DNA from: Anadara kagoshimensis | Taxonomy: Eukaryota; Mollusca; Bivalvia; Arcoida; Arcidae | Length of the DNA: 64,000 bases | NCBI GenBank assembly: GCA_021292105.1 | Contig: CM037862.1 | Coordinates: forward strand, 34,128,245 to 34,192,244 | Direction of reading: 5' to 3' | Part shown: positions 48,501-62,400 of the stretch, in pieces | Position numbering within the stretch: position 1 is the stretch's first letter | How the letters are laid out: the number at the start of each line of letters is the position of its first letter | The notes under the pieces: generated by a model | Told to the model about the DNA's origin: nothing | Seen by the model: only the letters and a program-made list of their open reading frames with translations | Database searches by the model: none | Position numbers and translations under genes: made by a program

Positions 48501-51396
48501 TTTAATATTTTACATGTATTTTGACTAAAAAATACTGCCCCTGTTAACAAAGGTCCAAATTTTCAATGCATTTTTATCAATTTTCTTACTAAAATATGGT
48601 ACAAGTACAAAAGAAAAACTTTCTTTCCAAAATAACCCACAACAATTGAATATTGATACAACTAGAGTGGTTTACATCTCAGTCAAAATGTTTTACTTAC
48701 AGTACATCGAGGTGGTTATTTCTCAGATAATTGGGGTAAAATGGAGTACCCAGAGAAAAACAATGACTTTAGCAATTGAACTTATAAAAGTTTTCAAACT
48801 ATGATCTGCCTGGGTGGAATTCGAACCTAGACAGTGAGAGGTACTATGATCTGTAAGCATACATTTTAGGCTCTTTGACAACCAATCTGGGTATCAAGAA
48901 AGGATGTAAGAGAGACATTTTCCTAAATTGACATAATTTTATACACTGCAAAATTATTAAAAATTCTTGATAGAGGATCAATGTATATATTACTATATAT
49001 ATCATACCCTGTGCATGATATTATTTTCATGACAGAATGCCACTCCCTTCAGTAACATCAGCATGTAAGATTTGACTTGAGCTTCTGTCAGTGGTCTGTC
49101 TGAATTTCTGATGACTTCAGACATATCAGACAACATGTACTCAAATGCCAGTACCAAACTACTTCCATGAGGGAAAACTTCTCGCAGTTTTACAACCTAA
49201 AAATAAGAAAGAAGGTCGATATACAGTGAAAAAAATTGATAACTGTAATGTTATTCTTAAATACCAATAGCATGGATAACTCATCTCATCTTATCACAAA
49301 AATTTTCACATGAAATATATGTTAATTCCACATGAAATTTACATGAATAAAATCTGCCTGTATTTTCTGTGTCTGTTCAAATCTGAGAGTTTTATAATCA
49401 AATCTTTAACAATTTTGTAATTATTTTGAAACTTATCCATGGTTTATCTCAGCATGGTCTTTCAAATGAGATGCAAAACAATAAGGTTAAATGTCTGTTA
49501 AATGTTAAATGCATGTACCTAAGGTACTTTTGTAGCTTTATAAACTAGAGTAGTCTCTTGAGAACAAGTACTGTTCGTCTTTATGTACCAGCTCATGTTT
49601 CATTATATCATGTATAATGACAAATAACTTAATTAAACTCGGACAAATACTAGTATTCTGATCAAATATGAAACTTGTTTTATATTTACAAACTAAATGA
49701 CGAGTTCAAAATTGTACAACAAGAAATTTGTGAGTAGTTAGTATACCCTGGGTTTTAACTTAAACCATTGATAATAAATGTAAAAAAATCTAAGTCGGTA
49801 AACAGGAAGCAGATGTCTGGCAGACTTAAAATCGATACTTGTGGCATGGGACTTCATACTGAACTCATTTACAATATCTCAAGTGGCTGTGTTTAGTAAT
49901 TACTGAGAAAACTGTTACCATTTTTTGGACGGAAGAAAGAACAGAAGTAAACCAGTATACCCTTTTCTTTGAAGCGGGTATTTGGGGTATAACAAAATCA
50001 GATATGGTCAAAAACTCTTAGTAACTGTTTTGTTTATCCCATTTTCAGACCCTCTTTTATACTGTTTATGATGACAACATGACTATCAAAATTAACTTAC
50101 ATATGGATTGTCCTCTATCTCTTGTAAAGCCTTGATTTCTCTGTAATTAAAGATGAAATAGAAATTAAAAACTTCCTAGATCAACATGTAAATCTGCATT
50201 TAATATGGTATCAGATAATTTTTCAAAATCAAAGGTCTTGTATAGCAGCTCGGACAGCAGTCCCTCTCCTATCACAGGGAGTCTTGAGTCGGAGTCTTAG
50301 TGGCTTAGTGGTCTAAAGCCTAAGCTTATAGATCATCATACCTTTCACTACCAAGGTTTTAATCCCTAGTTTTGAAGAAACTGTCAGTTGACTTGCACAA
50401 GATCTAAAGTTTTATTCCAGACACTTGGGTTTCCACTACCATTCCAGAACTTGCCACCTCAAAATAACAGAATTACAAGTATTAACTAGGATGGAAATCG
50501 CCATTCTAACCATAAAACACAATGTCAAAAGATTAATATCAAAACAAAAGGGACTGGTTATAGTTAGTATTAATTATATATAAAAAATTATCTGAATTTT
50601 ACCTCAATGCAGTATTTGGTATGCCTTCATCAAGTTTGCGTAGTGGAACTTTTTTCAAAGCCACAACTTCACCACTCTATGAAGAAAAGATTAATAAAAT
50701 AACAATAGAATAAATAGTAAATACACTTATGTTTACGCTGTCATCTATAAAAATCTAACATACACATTAGAATATTAAATAGGGATTTGAACTGTACGAT
50801 TTGACATTAAAAAATATAACAGAAATTGAATTTTGGACTGCAAAAACTACTGATAGTTAATATCTATAAACATTGATGGATTCGATGGCTACTATATTAG
50901 TCACCTAATTCAAAGTCTCTTTTTTTAACTGGGTTATGGTAAGTGTTTTTAATGAAAACGAACTTTCAAATACATGTAGTATTTTTCTTTGTGCTAATAA
51001 TTTCCCATAATATATGAAAGTTACAGGCCCTAATACAGAAATAAACTAGAACTGTCTCTTAAGAGCCTCACCCACAACATTTAATGTTTTCCCACGACCT
51101 TGACCTTTCCTAAATGACCTTGGTTCAAGGTCATGACACACCTTTGGACCATGAAGATTATTCATGTGAAGTTTTATGACAGTTTTCCAAAGCAGCTACG
51201 AGATATGACCGGGACACAATTTTACATGGACAGACACAGTGATTCCTTTATACCCCCCTCAAACTAGTTTGTAAAGGGTATAATAATGGAAAGCTAAAAG
51301 TAAATGATCTGAGATACATACCTCTATATGTTTTGCCTTTAACACAATACCATGGGCTCCTTCACCAATCCGTCCTAATATAGTATACTGATCCAT
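45577..51396 (-). CDS. CDK20: Cyclin-dependent kinase 20 (cell cycle-related kinase)
   Basis: CMGC-family Ser/Thr kinase, also called CCRK; in vertebrates it acts on cilia and in cell-cycle/Hedgehog control. Nine exons (transcription order): 51322-51396, 50603-50676, 50101-50140, 49008-49196, 48131-48252, 47459-47520, 47109-47160, 46455-46526, 45577-45921. Landmarks: GEGAHG glycine loop (11-16), VALKK with Lys33, HRDLKPAN (125-132), DFGLA (145-149), [21 protein letters not shown], then LPDYNKITF and the CDK20-specific [12 protein letters not shown] tail. Predicted length is about 343, close to human CDK20. The sixth exon is 62 nt where 63 are needed: by conservation the reading should be WYRAPELL but a C run (complement of 47504-47508) has one C too few, so frame breaks there. 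Everything downstream is clean, so a sequencing error or an allele is more likely than an old pseudogene. Confidence 0.9.
46780..47040. repeat. Worn interspersed repeat in a CDK20 intron
   Basis: Contains 'caaggtc-taa-ctcctagaa'-like text ('gggtcataactcctagaaaa'), 'aggttcattaatacctaatt', 'ctgccacacacaaacacact' and 'gatggatggatggactt'. I have seen this pattern of blocks in bivalve introns; family not named. Confidence 0.35.
49735..49995 (-). repeat. Interspersed repeat with GGGTATA ends
   Basis: Starts 'agtataccctgggttttaac' and ends 'gaagcgggtatttggggtat'; the ends are roughly inverted. Located in a CDK20 intron. Confidence 0.45.
50270..50480 (+). repeat. Degenerate SINE-like copy
   Basis: A tRNA-like head 'gtggcttagtggtctaaagc', then 'ggttttaatccctag', then a body 'aagaaactgtcagttgactt' and 'cttgggtttccactaccat' similar in order to the body at 60080-60160. 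In a CDK20 intron. Confidence 0.5.
51045..51290. repeat. Interspersed repeat with GACCTTGACC and an inverted TGACCTT motif
   Basis: Contains 'cacgaccttgacctttccta', 'tgaccttggttcaaggtca' (a near-perfect inverted pair of nuclear-receptor half-sites) and 'tataccccc' / 'gggtata' ends. In intron 1 of CDK20. Confidence 0.5.
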
Positions 51397-52604
51397 TCTG
51401 AAATATTAAACAAAATACAGTCAAACCTGTCTACAAAGACCATCCAAGGGAACTAGTATAAGTGGTTTTATGGGCAAATGGCCCTATTAACATGAATAAA
51501 GTGCAATTGTTATAAAATTCACAATGCCAAAAAATGTACATTTTTCGAAAGTTGTAGGTAAAAATTCCCAATTCAGCAATTGACACCTGCATAAAACTTG
51601 TGTCATGAACTGATAACTGTTTAAATATTGAATATACAATATATAATTCTATCTATACTACTGCATTGCATGCGCAAGTGCTCTACAGTCAGATCGCGCA
51701 GGGGCTATGTGTTTTTTGGTGGCGACCTGTAGAGTCAAAATGAACCAAAGCGTATCTTGTCATCCTCAGTCTCTTGATACTGCGGCATGAATCTTGACAT
51801 CATAAGCTAAACAGCTGAAAACAACCACTTGTTTATATAATTTTTACCTACTGTATGGGCTCGTAAGGCGTTTTCGCTCACCAGGTGTTTCCGATCACTT
51901 ATGTAAATTCCGAATGGCAAGCATGCGCAGTCAAATTTTTTAGGCGGTATTGTCTATTTATAACGTCAGAAGCACGTTTTTTCTACTAGTGTAAACAAAT
52001 AGTCAAAAGTACTTTCTAGGAAGGTAAAATAACTCACATTCTGTCCATGTTGATAAAAACCGCCATTTTTGTTATTCCCGATTTTCTTGTATCACAATAT
52101 GTCCAATTTCTTTTGATCTAATCATTTTAATACAATCCAGTGTCGTCTGTTTACTCTCAAATATCAGTTCATGTGACGTCATCAGTTATAGTCTATTTCA
52201 AGAAAACTGAGGCTGCAAAGTGGCACCATGTGTTATAGCATAATTGTTATATATGGGGAGCAAGATTATACAACACTTGGTTCTATAAATGCAATTCAAC
52301 ACCATAAAGTGATAACCGCTACCCGCTCCATGCTTCACAACACATTCTCAACAGATTTTTACAGTTAAAACTATTGATGTTGCATCAGTATATATATTTT
52401 TATAATATATATAGACATATGTCAATATAAGGTTTCTAATTGTTATGAAATCGATGGATGACGCACAAATGGGTGAATGGTTGCTTGAATATTACTTAAC
52501 TTAGGATTTACATGAGGTAAGATATAATGTTCATGTTTCATGTTAACACTAGCCCCTTTTGAGCCTCAAAACACTTTTACTTTCTTGTGTAATACGCCAC
52601 TACA

Positions 52605-52612
52605 TCACGTGA
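52605..52612. promoter_or_regulatory. TCACGTGA E-box between divergent genes
   Basis: A palindromic E-box inside ATCACGTGATC, the same 11-mer as at the phosphatase start, followed within 15 bp by CCGCCATTTT. About 1.2 kb from the CDK20 ATG and 1.5 kb from the other ATG. Function inferred. Confidence 0.3.
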
Positions 52613-53490
52613 TCGGATTCACCTTTCCGCCATTTTGTTTACATAAAAATGGGGACCGGTAGGGATTTAGATAAAACATGCTGTGTAATGCTTTGATTGA
52701 GCTTTTGTCAGTATAAAAACATCCATAATAATTAGTATTAACTACGCTGATGTACATTTGATTCAGTTTTATTTAGCAAGCTAAAAATTATTCCAAAATC
52801 CACTAAGTGATCGAAATCCCCTAAGTCCTCCATACTCCTGATCTGTTACAGAAATAGATCCACGTCACTGTAGGTGCTCTAAAGTCACATCGTGGTTGTC
52901 TGACTTTCACTAATTTAGATCTACATAGAAATCATCTAAAATATTTTGAAAATCCTCAAATTATTTATCTTGAGAAGAATGTTGTCAGGAAAGCCAAAAT
53001 GATTCCGCCCTTCTTAACAAAAGGTTACCTTGGAAGGGAGTTAACTCTTCATGGGATTTCACCTTAGTAGATCCTGCTTATAGTTAGAGAACCAATACAT
53101 AATAACAACTTATACCCACTAAAGACCGAACTTCCTTAAGTCAATAGTTAATTATACCACGATGATATAGAAAATTCATTAATTTTCGATAATACACGTA
53201 GGCCATGACACCATTTAAATCATAGCCGCCATTACTACGTTACACCAGCGACATGGCCCTGTATGAAATACGCGATAATTCAGTTTTCTCCAAAACACAT
53301 CGAATAAAAAAATTATAATTAAGTAAGTCTAAGAACGATAGACTAATTGTACATTGCATGATTTTTAATTTAAGAATATTCAGTTTATTGACCCGGAAAT
53401 TATTGTGAAACTCGGGACCAGTGTATTAAATGTGCGCTGTTGGACATAAGATTAAAGTGTACACTGAACTTATATCAATCATGTACAGCT

Positions 53491-53547
53491 GTCATGTGCT
53501 ACTTTTGAATGTATTATTTCATAAAAATTCAAAAGTAGCACATGACA
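53491..53547. mobile_element. 57-bp inverted-repeat element, lone copy
   Basis: Arms GTCATGTGCTACTTTTGAAT and ATTCAAAAGTAGCACATGAC around GTATTATTTCATAAAA. Practically identical to the second half of the palindrome at 35255-35384. Confidence 0.85.
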
Positions 53548-54149
53548 CAGCGGCAAGTGACCCCCTGTGTGTCAACGTGGGAGTTGTTGACAAATAAAAA
53601 CTTAAAACAAACAAACACGCAAATAAATACATAAACATCTCATTTTATCAAGAAATAGAGCATAAAAGGCGAGATACTGCCGACATCTGAAAGGAATATT
53701 TACACTTATTAGAACTAGAACTGATAAAATAATCGTAAGTGATAAGACATTTAAAAAGAAACAAAGAATTATATTTTAAATTACGGGTTTATTTTGAATA
53801 TTAAATGATAAATCATTTCCTGAATAAATAAACAAATTTTGTTTTCGTTTTCTACATTTGTCACAGTACAAAAATTGATATAAATATTTTGTTACGTTGT
53901 ACACGTGGATTCATAATTTAAATGATTGTCAAGTTGAAATATGATTCGAGTACATCTTTTCAGTACCATCGTAAAGTGAATTCAAATACGTACTCCTGGT
54001 GGAATCGACAGTGGTGTGACTTTTACGACGAGTCCCGAGTGTGTCGGAAATGAACGTCCTACTGTGACGTCACATCCATTGTCCGAATAGCGCAAAGCCT
54101 AAGCAACCAAATTGTGCAGAAATGTGACAACTCATGGTAAGATGGAAAG

Positions 54150-55762
54150 ATGACCACGATATCGCTAAGAGAACAAATAAATGGTCGGCCTAGCACCCCT
54201 AGAAGTACCACATGTGTTCCAGTATGTCATTACAGACAAAAAGTCACTAAGGTATGTAAAAGTCTTAAAATAATTTAGGATGGAACAAATTTTCTTGATT
54301 TATTTTTCTCGGAAATACGCCCAATATTCATGCACTACTCAAATATCTATGAGTTTTATTTATCTATTTATTTTCATTTATGAGGAAATTATTTATAGAA
54401 CAAAGCTAAAATGTAAACTATTTTTTTTTAAATTCCAGATCCGGAATGTAATTGCGATATCAGTTTTAGAATTTTTAAAATCTAAGGATGCTTAGCCATA
54501 TTGTAAATTATTGATCTAAATAATGTTGAAAAATAACATGAAAACGTTCCTCAACAAGTTAGAGATTCCTGTATTTATTTTACTTTCTGTTGCAAATTAT
54601 ACACAAACATGAATAAATTTAAATCATTGTAATGTTGAAAATGTTGAAATATTTGCGTTTTGAATAAAAATATTAATTATAATTTATAATTAGTCATCAA
54701 CTGCTGCATGATTTTTCAGCGAAAATGTAAATACACATACAAACGTTTTTGCTAAAAAAAATAACCTTAGTACTTAGTATTTGATTTAAAAAATAATGTT
54801 GCCATATTTCAACACCGTTTATATTATTTTCTACTTAGGGATTTCACTTATCAGGTGTCCACAATGTCTCCTGCAATTTGTTACCATTGGCCGGGGTTTC
54901 CTTACTTTCCCGGGAAAACAGCTACATCGAAAACAACAAATCGGCAACCCTCCAGAATGAGGTGAGTTGGGCACGACAGTGAACTTGATACTGGGAAATT
55001 ATCGCGTAACTGATGAATTTATTTTTTATATGGTATTTTCAGTTTTGCGTCGGATGATGCCCAGTGCAAAAGTTAATTATATCAAAATAAATCTTCGTGA
55101 AAATTATCGATTGAAAGAATTTTAGCGTCTTTTCACTCTTGCGAATTAACTCGAAATAAACGATCGCAATATTTTCACGATTTATAGTATATTACAGATA
55201 TAGTCTTTTTCATTCATTTCAGTTAGTCTTTATATGCGTTTGTGTTTTCTTTGGTGGTATTTCATTAGTTTGTATTGTTTCATGTTCTAGGCTGGTGTTT
55301 TTTTTATTCGCGACCAAGTAGTTGAATGTTATAAACAGATTACCTCTCGCTCAAATGTCCACAATAGTCGTTTAAATGTCCACTGAGTTTTTTAATTTTC
55401 ACTCAAATGTCCTGCGCCCACACGAACAAGCAAATTAAAGATATAACAATTCAGAGAGTTGAATATTAAATAACCAGTTGGAACAATTTCCTACATACTG
55501 CATGGAAAAATATGAGAGCGGTTCTTTGCATGTTTTGTAGACACGGAAAAAAACTCCACAAAATAAAATGTTCAATGCTATATTTAATTTTGAAGGAGGT
55601 ACCGGGTGATATAAAAGTTAACACAGATACAAGATCAGGCAATGATGGTAGCCCACAACATAATGCAGTTGAAAATATTACTATTAAAGAAGGAGATTTA
55701 AGCATTGTCGGAGAAAGGCTGAACTCATTATCAAGTTTATCGTGTTCTTTTGTAAGTATTAA

Positions 55763-55805
<43 letters not shown>

Positions 55806-58800
55806 CGATGATGATGATGATAATGATGATGATGAATAAATAACAGTGTGTTGAGGTATTTGCATATCAAAATGATTTAATTGATAACTTCTATGACTGC
55901 CACTCCGCTAATGTTTACAAATGTCCAATTAGTAATTGACAGAAATATTACGATTCAATTGGTTATATTTGGAAATTGGTAGCACCTATCAAGCCAGCCA
56001 GTGGTCAAATGTCAGCTTAAAACAATATTGGTCACCTAATATGATATAGATATCCTAAAACTGAACAATTATTGCAGTAAAACCTGCCTCTTAGACTACC
56101 TTGATTTAAGTCGTGTTCTTTTCGAAAAAAACAGACACTAAAACATTGTCTGTTTGTTTAAACAGGTTTGGGGACCAGAGATTATTATAACCCCAGCCCG
56201 TAAACAATGAAACAACGTTAACAGTCTGTCTTTTCCAATATCATGTCTGTTCCATAACTTCAACATCTATTAATTGGATTTTGATCAAACGTATACCAGT
56301 GTCATATACCATTTTTTTTTAAATTTAATCATAAAATACATTTAAAAAAATGGTATATGACACCAGCAATAAGCAGGATACGATGTATCATATTCCAAAT
56401 TTAGGTCAAGGAGAATCACACAGTCAAAATTTAGATATGGTACCATTAGCAATGTTGGGGACGGTTTTTTTAATCACTCAAGAGACTATTCTAGTTTGAG
56501 GTAGTCCGTAAATGAAATTGATTTGTAACGAGTATTCTACCCTTCTATCTTGAAGTTTTTTTCATGAGACCTAATTTCTATAGTGTCGATTCTATTTTAT
56601 CGTAGATATTATGTTGCCATGTATAAACTACCTTAAATGTATTAATAAGGTTTCTTATTTATAGGGAACCACACCACTAATAAGAAATCGAAAACATACG
56701 CCGGATATAGAAAAACCTGAAATGGCACCAGTTGGACCAGATGCACTCTCAGGAAAATCAATCAGCAGCCTTGAATGCAATAGTCCTGTTCTCACCCCGG
56801 GTGTCCCACCATGTTCACCTATACCTAATTATTCATCATCACCTATAAGGCGATTTGCTTCCTCACCAGTAAAACAATTTACTTTAGATGGAGTTAAGAT
56901 TTGTGGATTAGCGATGTCTAAATCAGTATCACAGGTAACTAAACTACAGTACTTACACAACAGTATGACCTAAATGTTGAATGAATTCCTAATTTTAAAA
57001 CGGACAATTTTGCTCACCTGGGCAAATGTCACATGGGCTTATGATATAAAAACAACGTGCTTCATGATATAACCTATTTTCGACCTCCTTAAAACTTCTG
57101 TTCAGACTTCAATGAAATTTGGTCAGTAGGACATCATTGAATTCGGTGCAATTCATGTTTCATCACATCGTCGCCATAGTGACTAAAACTAGGTTACTGG
57201 GTCACAGTGGATAATTGTTTTAAAACATTATGACAAGTGTAGCCAATATCTGATATTTAGACTCTCTAAAATCTTAGATTTTTATTTCGAGAAACGTTTC
57301 GTTTCGTTTTCGTTTTTGTGTTAAATTTCGAAAAAAATCCGAAGAAATTGAAGAAACTTATTAATTTTGAAGGTCAAAGGTTAAATGAATGCTTTTTCAA
57401 TCACGTTATTGTGCTTGTCCACCAAAACGTATGCCAGCTTTTTTATGTTTTAGCCCCGGGATTTTATTTCCGGTAATGTAAGAAAAGTGACTTACTGTTG
57501 TGATAAATGTGAGTTAAGAATGGCGGAACACGAGGCTTTACTTCTCCAAAGATCTAACTCTGTAAGCTACCATCGGTATACCCCCAGTAGCTGTCAATCA
57601 AATACATCACCAATCAAAAACTCTCTGGAACACAGACAGTCGTCCAATGAATTGTATGACCTCAAAGACTTGTCACAGCTACTTAAATATGGCCGTGAGC
57701 AACAACAGAACAAAGAAGAATATATACAAAACAGATTACAGCAAAAACAATCAGAAAACAGAGTACAAAGTAAAGGTGATTCACATGCTAGCGATGAGTT
57801 AAAGCGCGATAAATCCAGGCACAAAGAAGTGATGAAGCGTCAGCAATCCAAACATTCACAAGATACGTCATCGTCAGGGCAAAAAGGTATTGTTAAAACA
57901 CCATAACTCGGAATCTGTTAAAACTGATTTTTTTTTATTTGCTTTATTAGATGAATTTGGGCATCGGCGGCCAAATGATCAAAAGTGCTTCCCTGTTCAT
58001 AGATAACCACGGCTTTCAATATCTAAGTTCGAAATACACTCGTCAATGGTAGCTGTACGCCCCTATCTCTGAGCTGATTGTCTCGATATAAGGGAAGACT
58101 GGCGTAAAATATTATTATATCTCTCAATTCATTTTGTGAGGCATGGTATGCATGTCCCAAATTATCAACGCCTATTTATATACACATGTATAGGTCTATA
58201 GAAAACACATATATGTATTTGTTTATTTGCTTGCTCCGTTTTCAAACGGAACTATATAAAACATTAGCATAACTGCTGTTGCCGGTTGCAGCATATTAGC
58301 ACTTATTCAACTTTTAGTAGACTTTACATGAATGCGATCAACTTGATTTAAGTATTGATTTTAGAACCGTCAATTTTGTAAGTTTCTTTTGCTTTGTCCG
58401 AATAAAAATTAGTACATGTATTAAAACTATCACCAAAATATAAGATATTTCTGATATCCTCTTTTTAAATTCATCGGTATAGTAAATCTATCCATTATGT
58501 ATAACTGTAGTTATCTGTCATGTTTAGGTGGAAAAGATAAGAAAAGCGAAGAAATTCAAAAACAAAAGAAAGAAGAACCAAAAGTGAATAAGAAAAACAG
58601 TGAAAATTTAAAAACGGAAAAGAAAAATTTTGATACAATTATCGCGGAAAAATCGATAACTGATGATAAAAATACGAAGGGTAAAGTACGAATTGATAAA
58701 GAAACGCAGACTCCGGGCCAAGAGCCCGAACGAAAAGAAACCGGCGCAACCGGAAGTGAAAGTTCTAAACGCTACCACTCGGACTTTGAACATAAACAAA

Positions 58801-59411
58801 AAGAAGATCCAACAAAATTTGAATTTAAGTCGGAGAAGTATCAAAGTGATAGCAATTTAGAAATGAAAATGAAGATGTGTCGTGAAGAATTAAGAAGTGC
58901 TTCAAATATGAGAAAATGTCATAGTGATATGTTTTCTGAATCGGAGGCTTTGCAAAATCTTTTTTCTACCTTTAAGGAAAAATTACTCAGATTACCTAAA
59001 ATACTAAACAATTTAAAGTTGTCAAATGATGCAATTTCGTTAAATTCGAGTACAACGGAGGATGCAGTGTCCAGTTCGGAAACCAATGGAGAACATTCCA
59101 GTGATAACAGAAGATTGAATTACCGCGATTGTTCCTCTCGATTGATGGGGATTACATCAAGGTATGTCTCTTATCAAATGGTAACATCCCCCCACTGCTA
59201 AACTGCTAGTATGTATTTTTATTCTTGATGAAAGATTGACTATAGTGATTCTAAGGAAATCCCCGGGAGCGCGCCATTCCCCAGGCAGGGCTAGGGATAG
59301 ATGCAGCTACATACTTTTGAACTGTGAGTTCTCCCCTATTTTCTTTAATAGAGTTATACTAATTAATGAAAGACCTCAGTGATCATTCCTGAAGGTTTTA
59401 GATTTCCTGGA

Positions 59412-59460
<49 letters not shown>

Positions 59461-62400
59461 AATGTGTGTTATTGTTCTATTGAATAGTAATTAAAGCCCA
59501 ATACAACTACAGGGGCGTAGCCAATGGGAATTATGTTACTTGGTGCAGGGGCGTGGCATTTGGAAATTATGCGACTTGATGCCTAGGGCTATCGTGATAT
59601 TTGGTCAATTGAGATTTTTATTTATTGTTTTTATTTTGTATTTTATTTAATAAATGAATAATTCAACGTGTATAAATAAATTAAAATCTAGCAAAAAATA
59701 AAGATTTTTATACCGGATTTGATTTCATTCAATTTAAAAAAAAGTACAATGCATTCAATTGAAATAATTGAAGGGTATCCTTTCAAAACACCACAGTGAA
59801 GGCTTTTCACGTTAGTATTTATGAGTTCCTTATTTCTTAATCAGCAAGTAATTCCTTCCCATGATAGTCTGTATGAGACCGTTAGTTACAACGGTTTCAA
59901 TGACTGCACTGTCGGAACAATCTCCGATGTGGAATGGGAAGGTGGCTTGATTAGTCAAGTAACGATCTACCTACAGCCCTTACGGGGGCAAACTCTCTCA
60001 ATTCTTCACCCCTTTCTTATTACTGACCAATTGGTCTACGACATCCCTTCTCGCAGCCGGGGCTCGAAATCCTATGGGCCTCATGTGAGAAAGTTTGTCA
60101 ATTCACTTTTCGAAGGCGTTAGTTCCTCCGGACAATCCGCCTTTGTAAAAGTGAAAGAAGGACTCTCATGGGCAGTGGTGCATCTACCACTCTCAGCTAT
60201 TGGGAGTTCAGTAATGGACTAGGGATTTGTTTGCAATTCCTAACAAATGAACAAGATTGAGTGGTGTTGTAAATGGGATTTTTATGTTTCTGTACAGTGT
60301 GTGTGTGCATTGTCATGTATCAATTTTGATTTTTTTTTTGTATAATTTGAAAACAACACTACTACAAAGTTACTATTTGTCATGTACTGTTTTGAATGTA
60401 CATTATTGAGTATTATTAGTAGTAGTATGTTCTATAGAACTTTAAAAGGAAATACATTAATTGTGAAAAAATGTTCTAAATAAGGAGATTAGCGAATATT
60501 TTGCAAAAATATAAATCAAAATTTTTATCATCAGTCTGGTTTGTTTGCAGATGGTCATCTAGTCGGTCATGATGAAGTCAATTTTGCCCTTCATCGCGTC
60601 AAGTGGCTAACTGTCCAAGCACTTTAGTCTATGCGATACATGTATTATAAAGGATAAAACAAAATGCTAAAACATTATTAACACACTCGTAAAATAAACT
60701 GCCGGTAAGACAGACACCATTTCAGAAGAACCAGTCGACAGTGTCTCAGTTCAAGTCTAATGTTCTTTATTATTGCCGAATTAAGTATTTTATTGATACA
60801 AGTAAATAAATAGGGGATTAGGTATTTTGTTAATACAAGTACGTAATTTTCCGTTGTCACAGTTATTTGAAATCACGGATTAAGTATTTCGTATGGACGA
60901 ATGTCATTTTAAAAAGAGGAATTAAGCATTTCGTATTTACGAATTAGCAATATGAAATTACTTATTAAGTTTTTCGTATATACGAATTAGTAATTTGAAA
61001 AATAGTTTGAAATGACGAATTAAATATTTTAAATATTTCGTATATTCAAATTACACTAAACATTTGTTATTTTCAAATTGAACATCTCGGCCTTGGTATC
61101 ATCAACACGATAAGCAACACATCTTTTTTTCAATTATATCTGATCGAAAGTTCTCAAAATAATTTATTTCATTTAAGAAAATGATTTTGTTTTATTTTTT
61201 CATATATGTAGTATGGTGTTTTAAGAAAACATTTTTTTGGCATTTTACAGAGAGAAACTACAACAAATCCTACAAGATTGTGATGATTGTATAACTGACA
61301 CACCTGGGAGTTTCCTACCAGGTAAGAATTAATCACAATATGAGATTAAAAAAAGACTCTGGAAAATATTTGATGGACAAGAACCACACATATGCTCGGT
61401 ATGATATATAGGAGCTGTTTATCTAGTCAGTCATGATCACTTCCTTCAAAGTACACAAGTGCATCCCATTTATATATAGTAAGCAAACAGACTCCCTATC
61501 CTCGCAAATTAAACTGTATTTTAAGATTGGATATCACAGCAATTATACATTCCATGAATATTTTCTGTATTAAACGGTAGAAAAGACAAAAATGCTTCAA
61601 GAGGTACGCCATCAGTTATTTTACAAGACAAAGTGAAATGTCTTATTAGATGTTTATATGCAATTTTGAGAAATAAATCAATAAACGAAATAACGCGCAC
61701 TTTTTATAAATCTTATGACCAAACTACATGCTGTTGTATTCGAGAGTTGTTGTTTGTATTTTCCCTACTATTGACACTTTAATGAATTTATGCTCGATGT
61801 CCTCCAAAGTCGTCAGTTTTGTACCCAGTTGCACGAGTGTGTGTTTTTCGTGTGTTTCATATAGTATTTACACTAATGTTTGATGTGTTAGGCTTATTCC
61901 AAAACGTTGATAAACAACTAAAGTTCCTAATGAAGCATGTTTTCAATTGAATTACAAAAGAAAATGTTTTCAATGTTTAAACATTGCCTTAAGTAGTCTG
62001 ATGGTTTTTAAATGTGTTCAAAGATAATGAGCTTACTGAATCCGGAAAATAGAGATCCTAACAGCCAATATAGATAATAAAAACTATAATGAAATTACAA
62101 GAATTTTTTCGTGTTTAATGCCTCAAATAAACATCGCTCATCTTTTTCTAGATATCTCTACACCGTCACGTGACCTGTGTTACACTGCAATGGTCGATAA
62201 AAGGTACAATAGATGGAAAAATAGGAAAAGGAGGAAAGCAAAAAGATACTCGCCAACACCAGGAGACAGCTCATCAGAGGAAGAGAAGGTCGGTGGCGCA
62301 AACAATACAGCAACGCCAATAGAAATGGAAAGCGAGCAAAGAACATACATGAGAATCAGAAGGCGGAAAAGGTTACCAGACGAAGAAACAAATCCACATC

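Larger units (their letters stand above)
51397..54149. other. Head-to-head intergenic region of CDK20 and the unknown gene
   Basis: It contains CGCCATTTT words at 52061-52069 and 52628-52636 and GCCGCCATT at 53226-53234 (YY1-like), TCACGTGA at 52605-52612, a MITE-like fragment starting CAGTCAAACCTGTCT at about 51419, and a lone copy of the 57-bp inverted-repeat element at 53491-53547. No coding sequence is supported. Confidence 0.6.

Noticed and set aside
55466-55870. 134-codon frame with poly-His
   Set aside because: Antisense translation of the ATG microsatellite and of a real exon of the unknown gene.
58608-58860. Other-frame and antisense frames over the Lys/Glu-rich exon
   Set aside because: Shadows of the exon at 58528-59161.
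59821-60222. 133-codon frame as an exon of the unknown gene
   Set aside because: Made of SINE-like sequence shared with another intron; skipping it keeps the frame from 59161 to 61251 intact.
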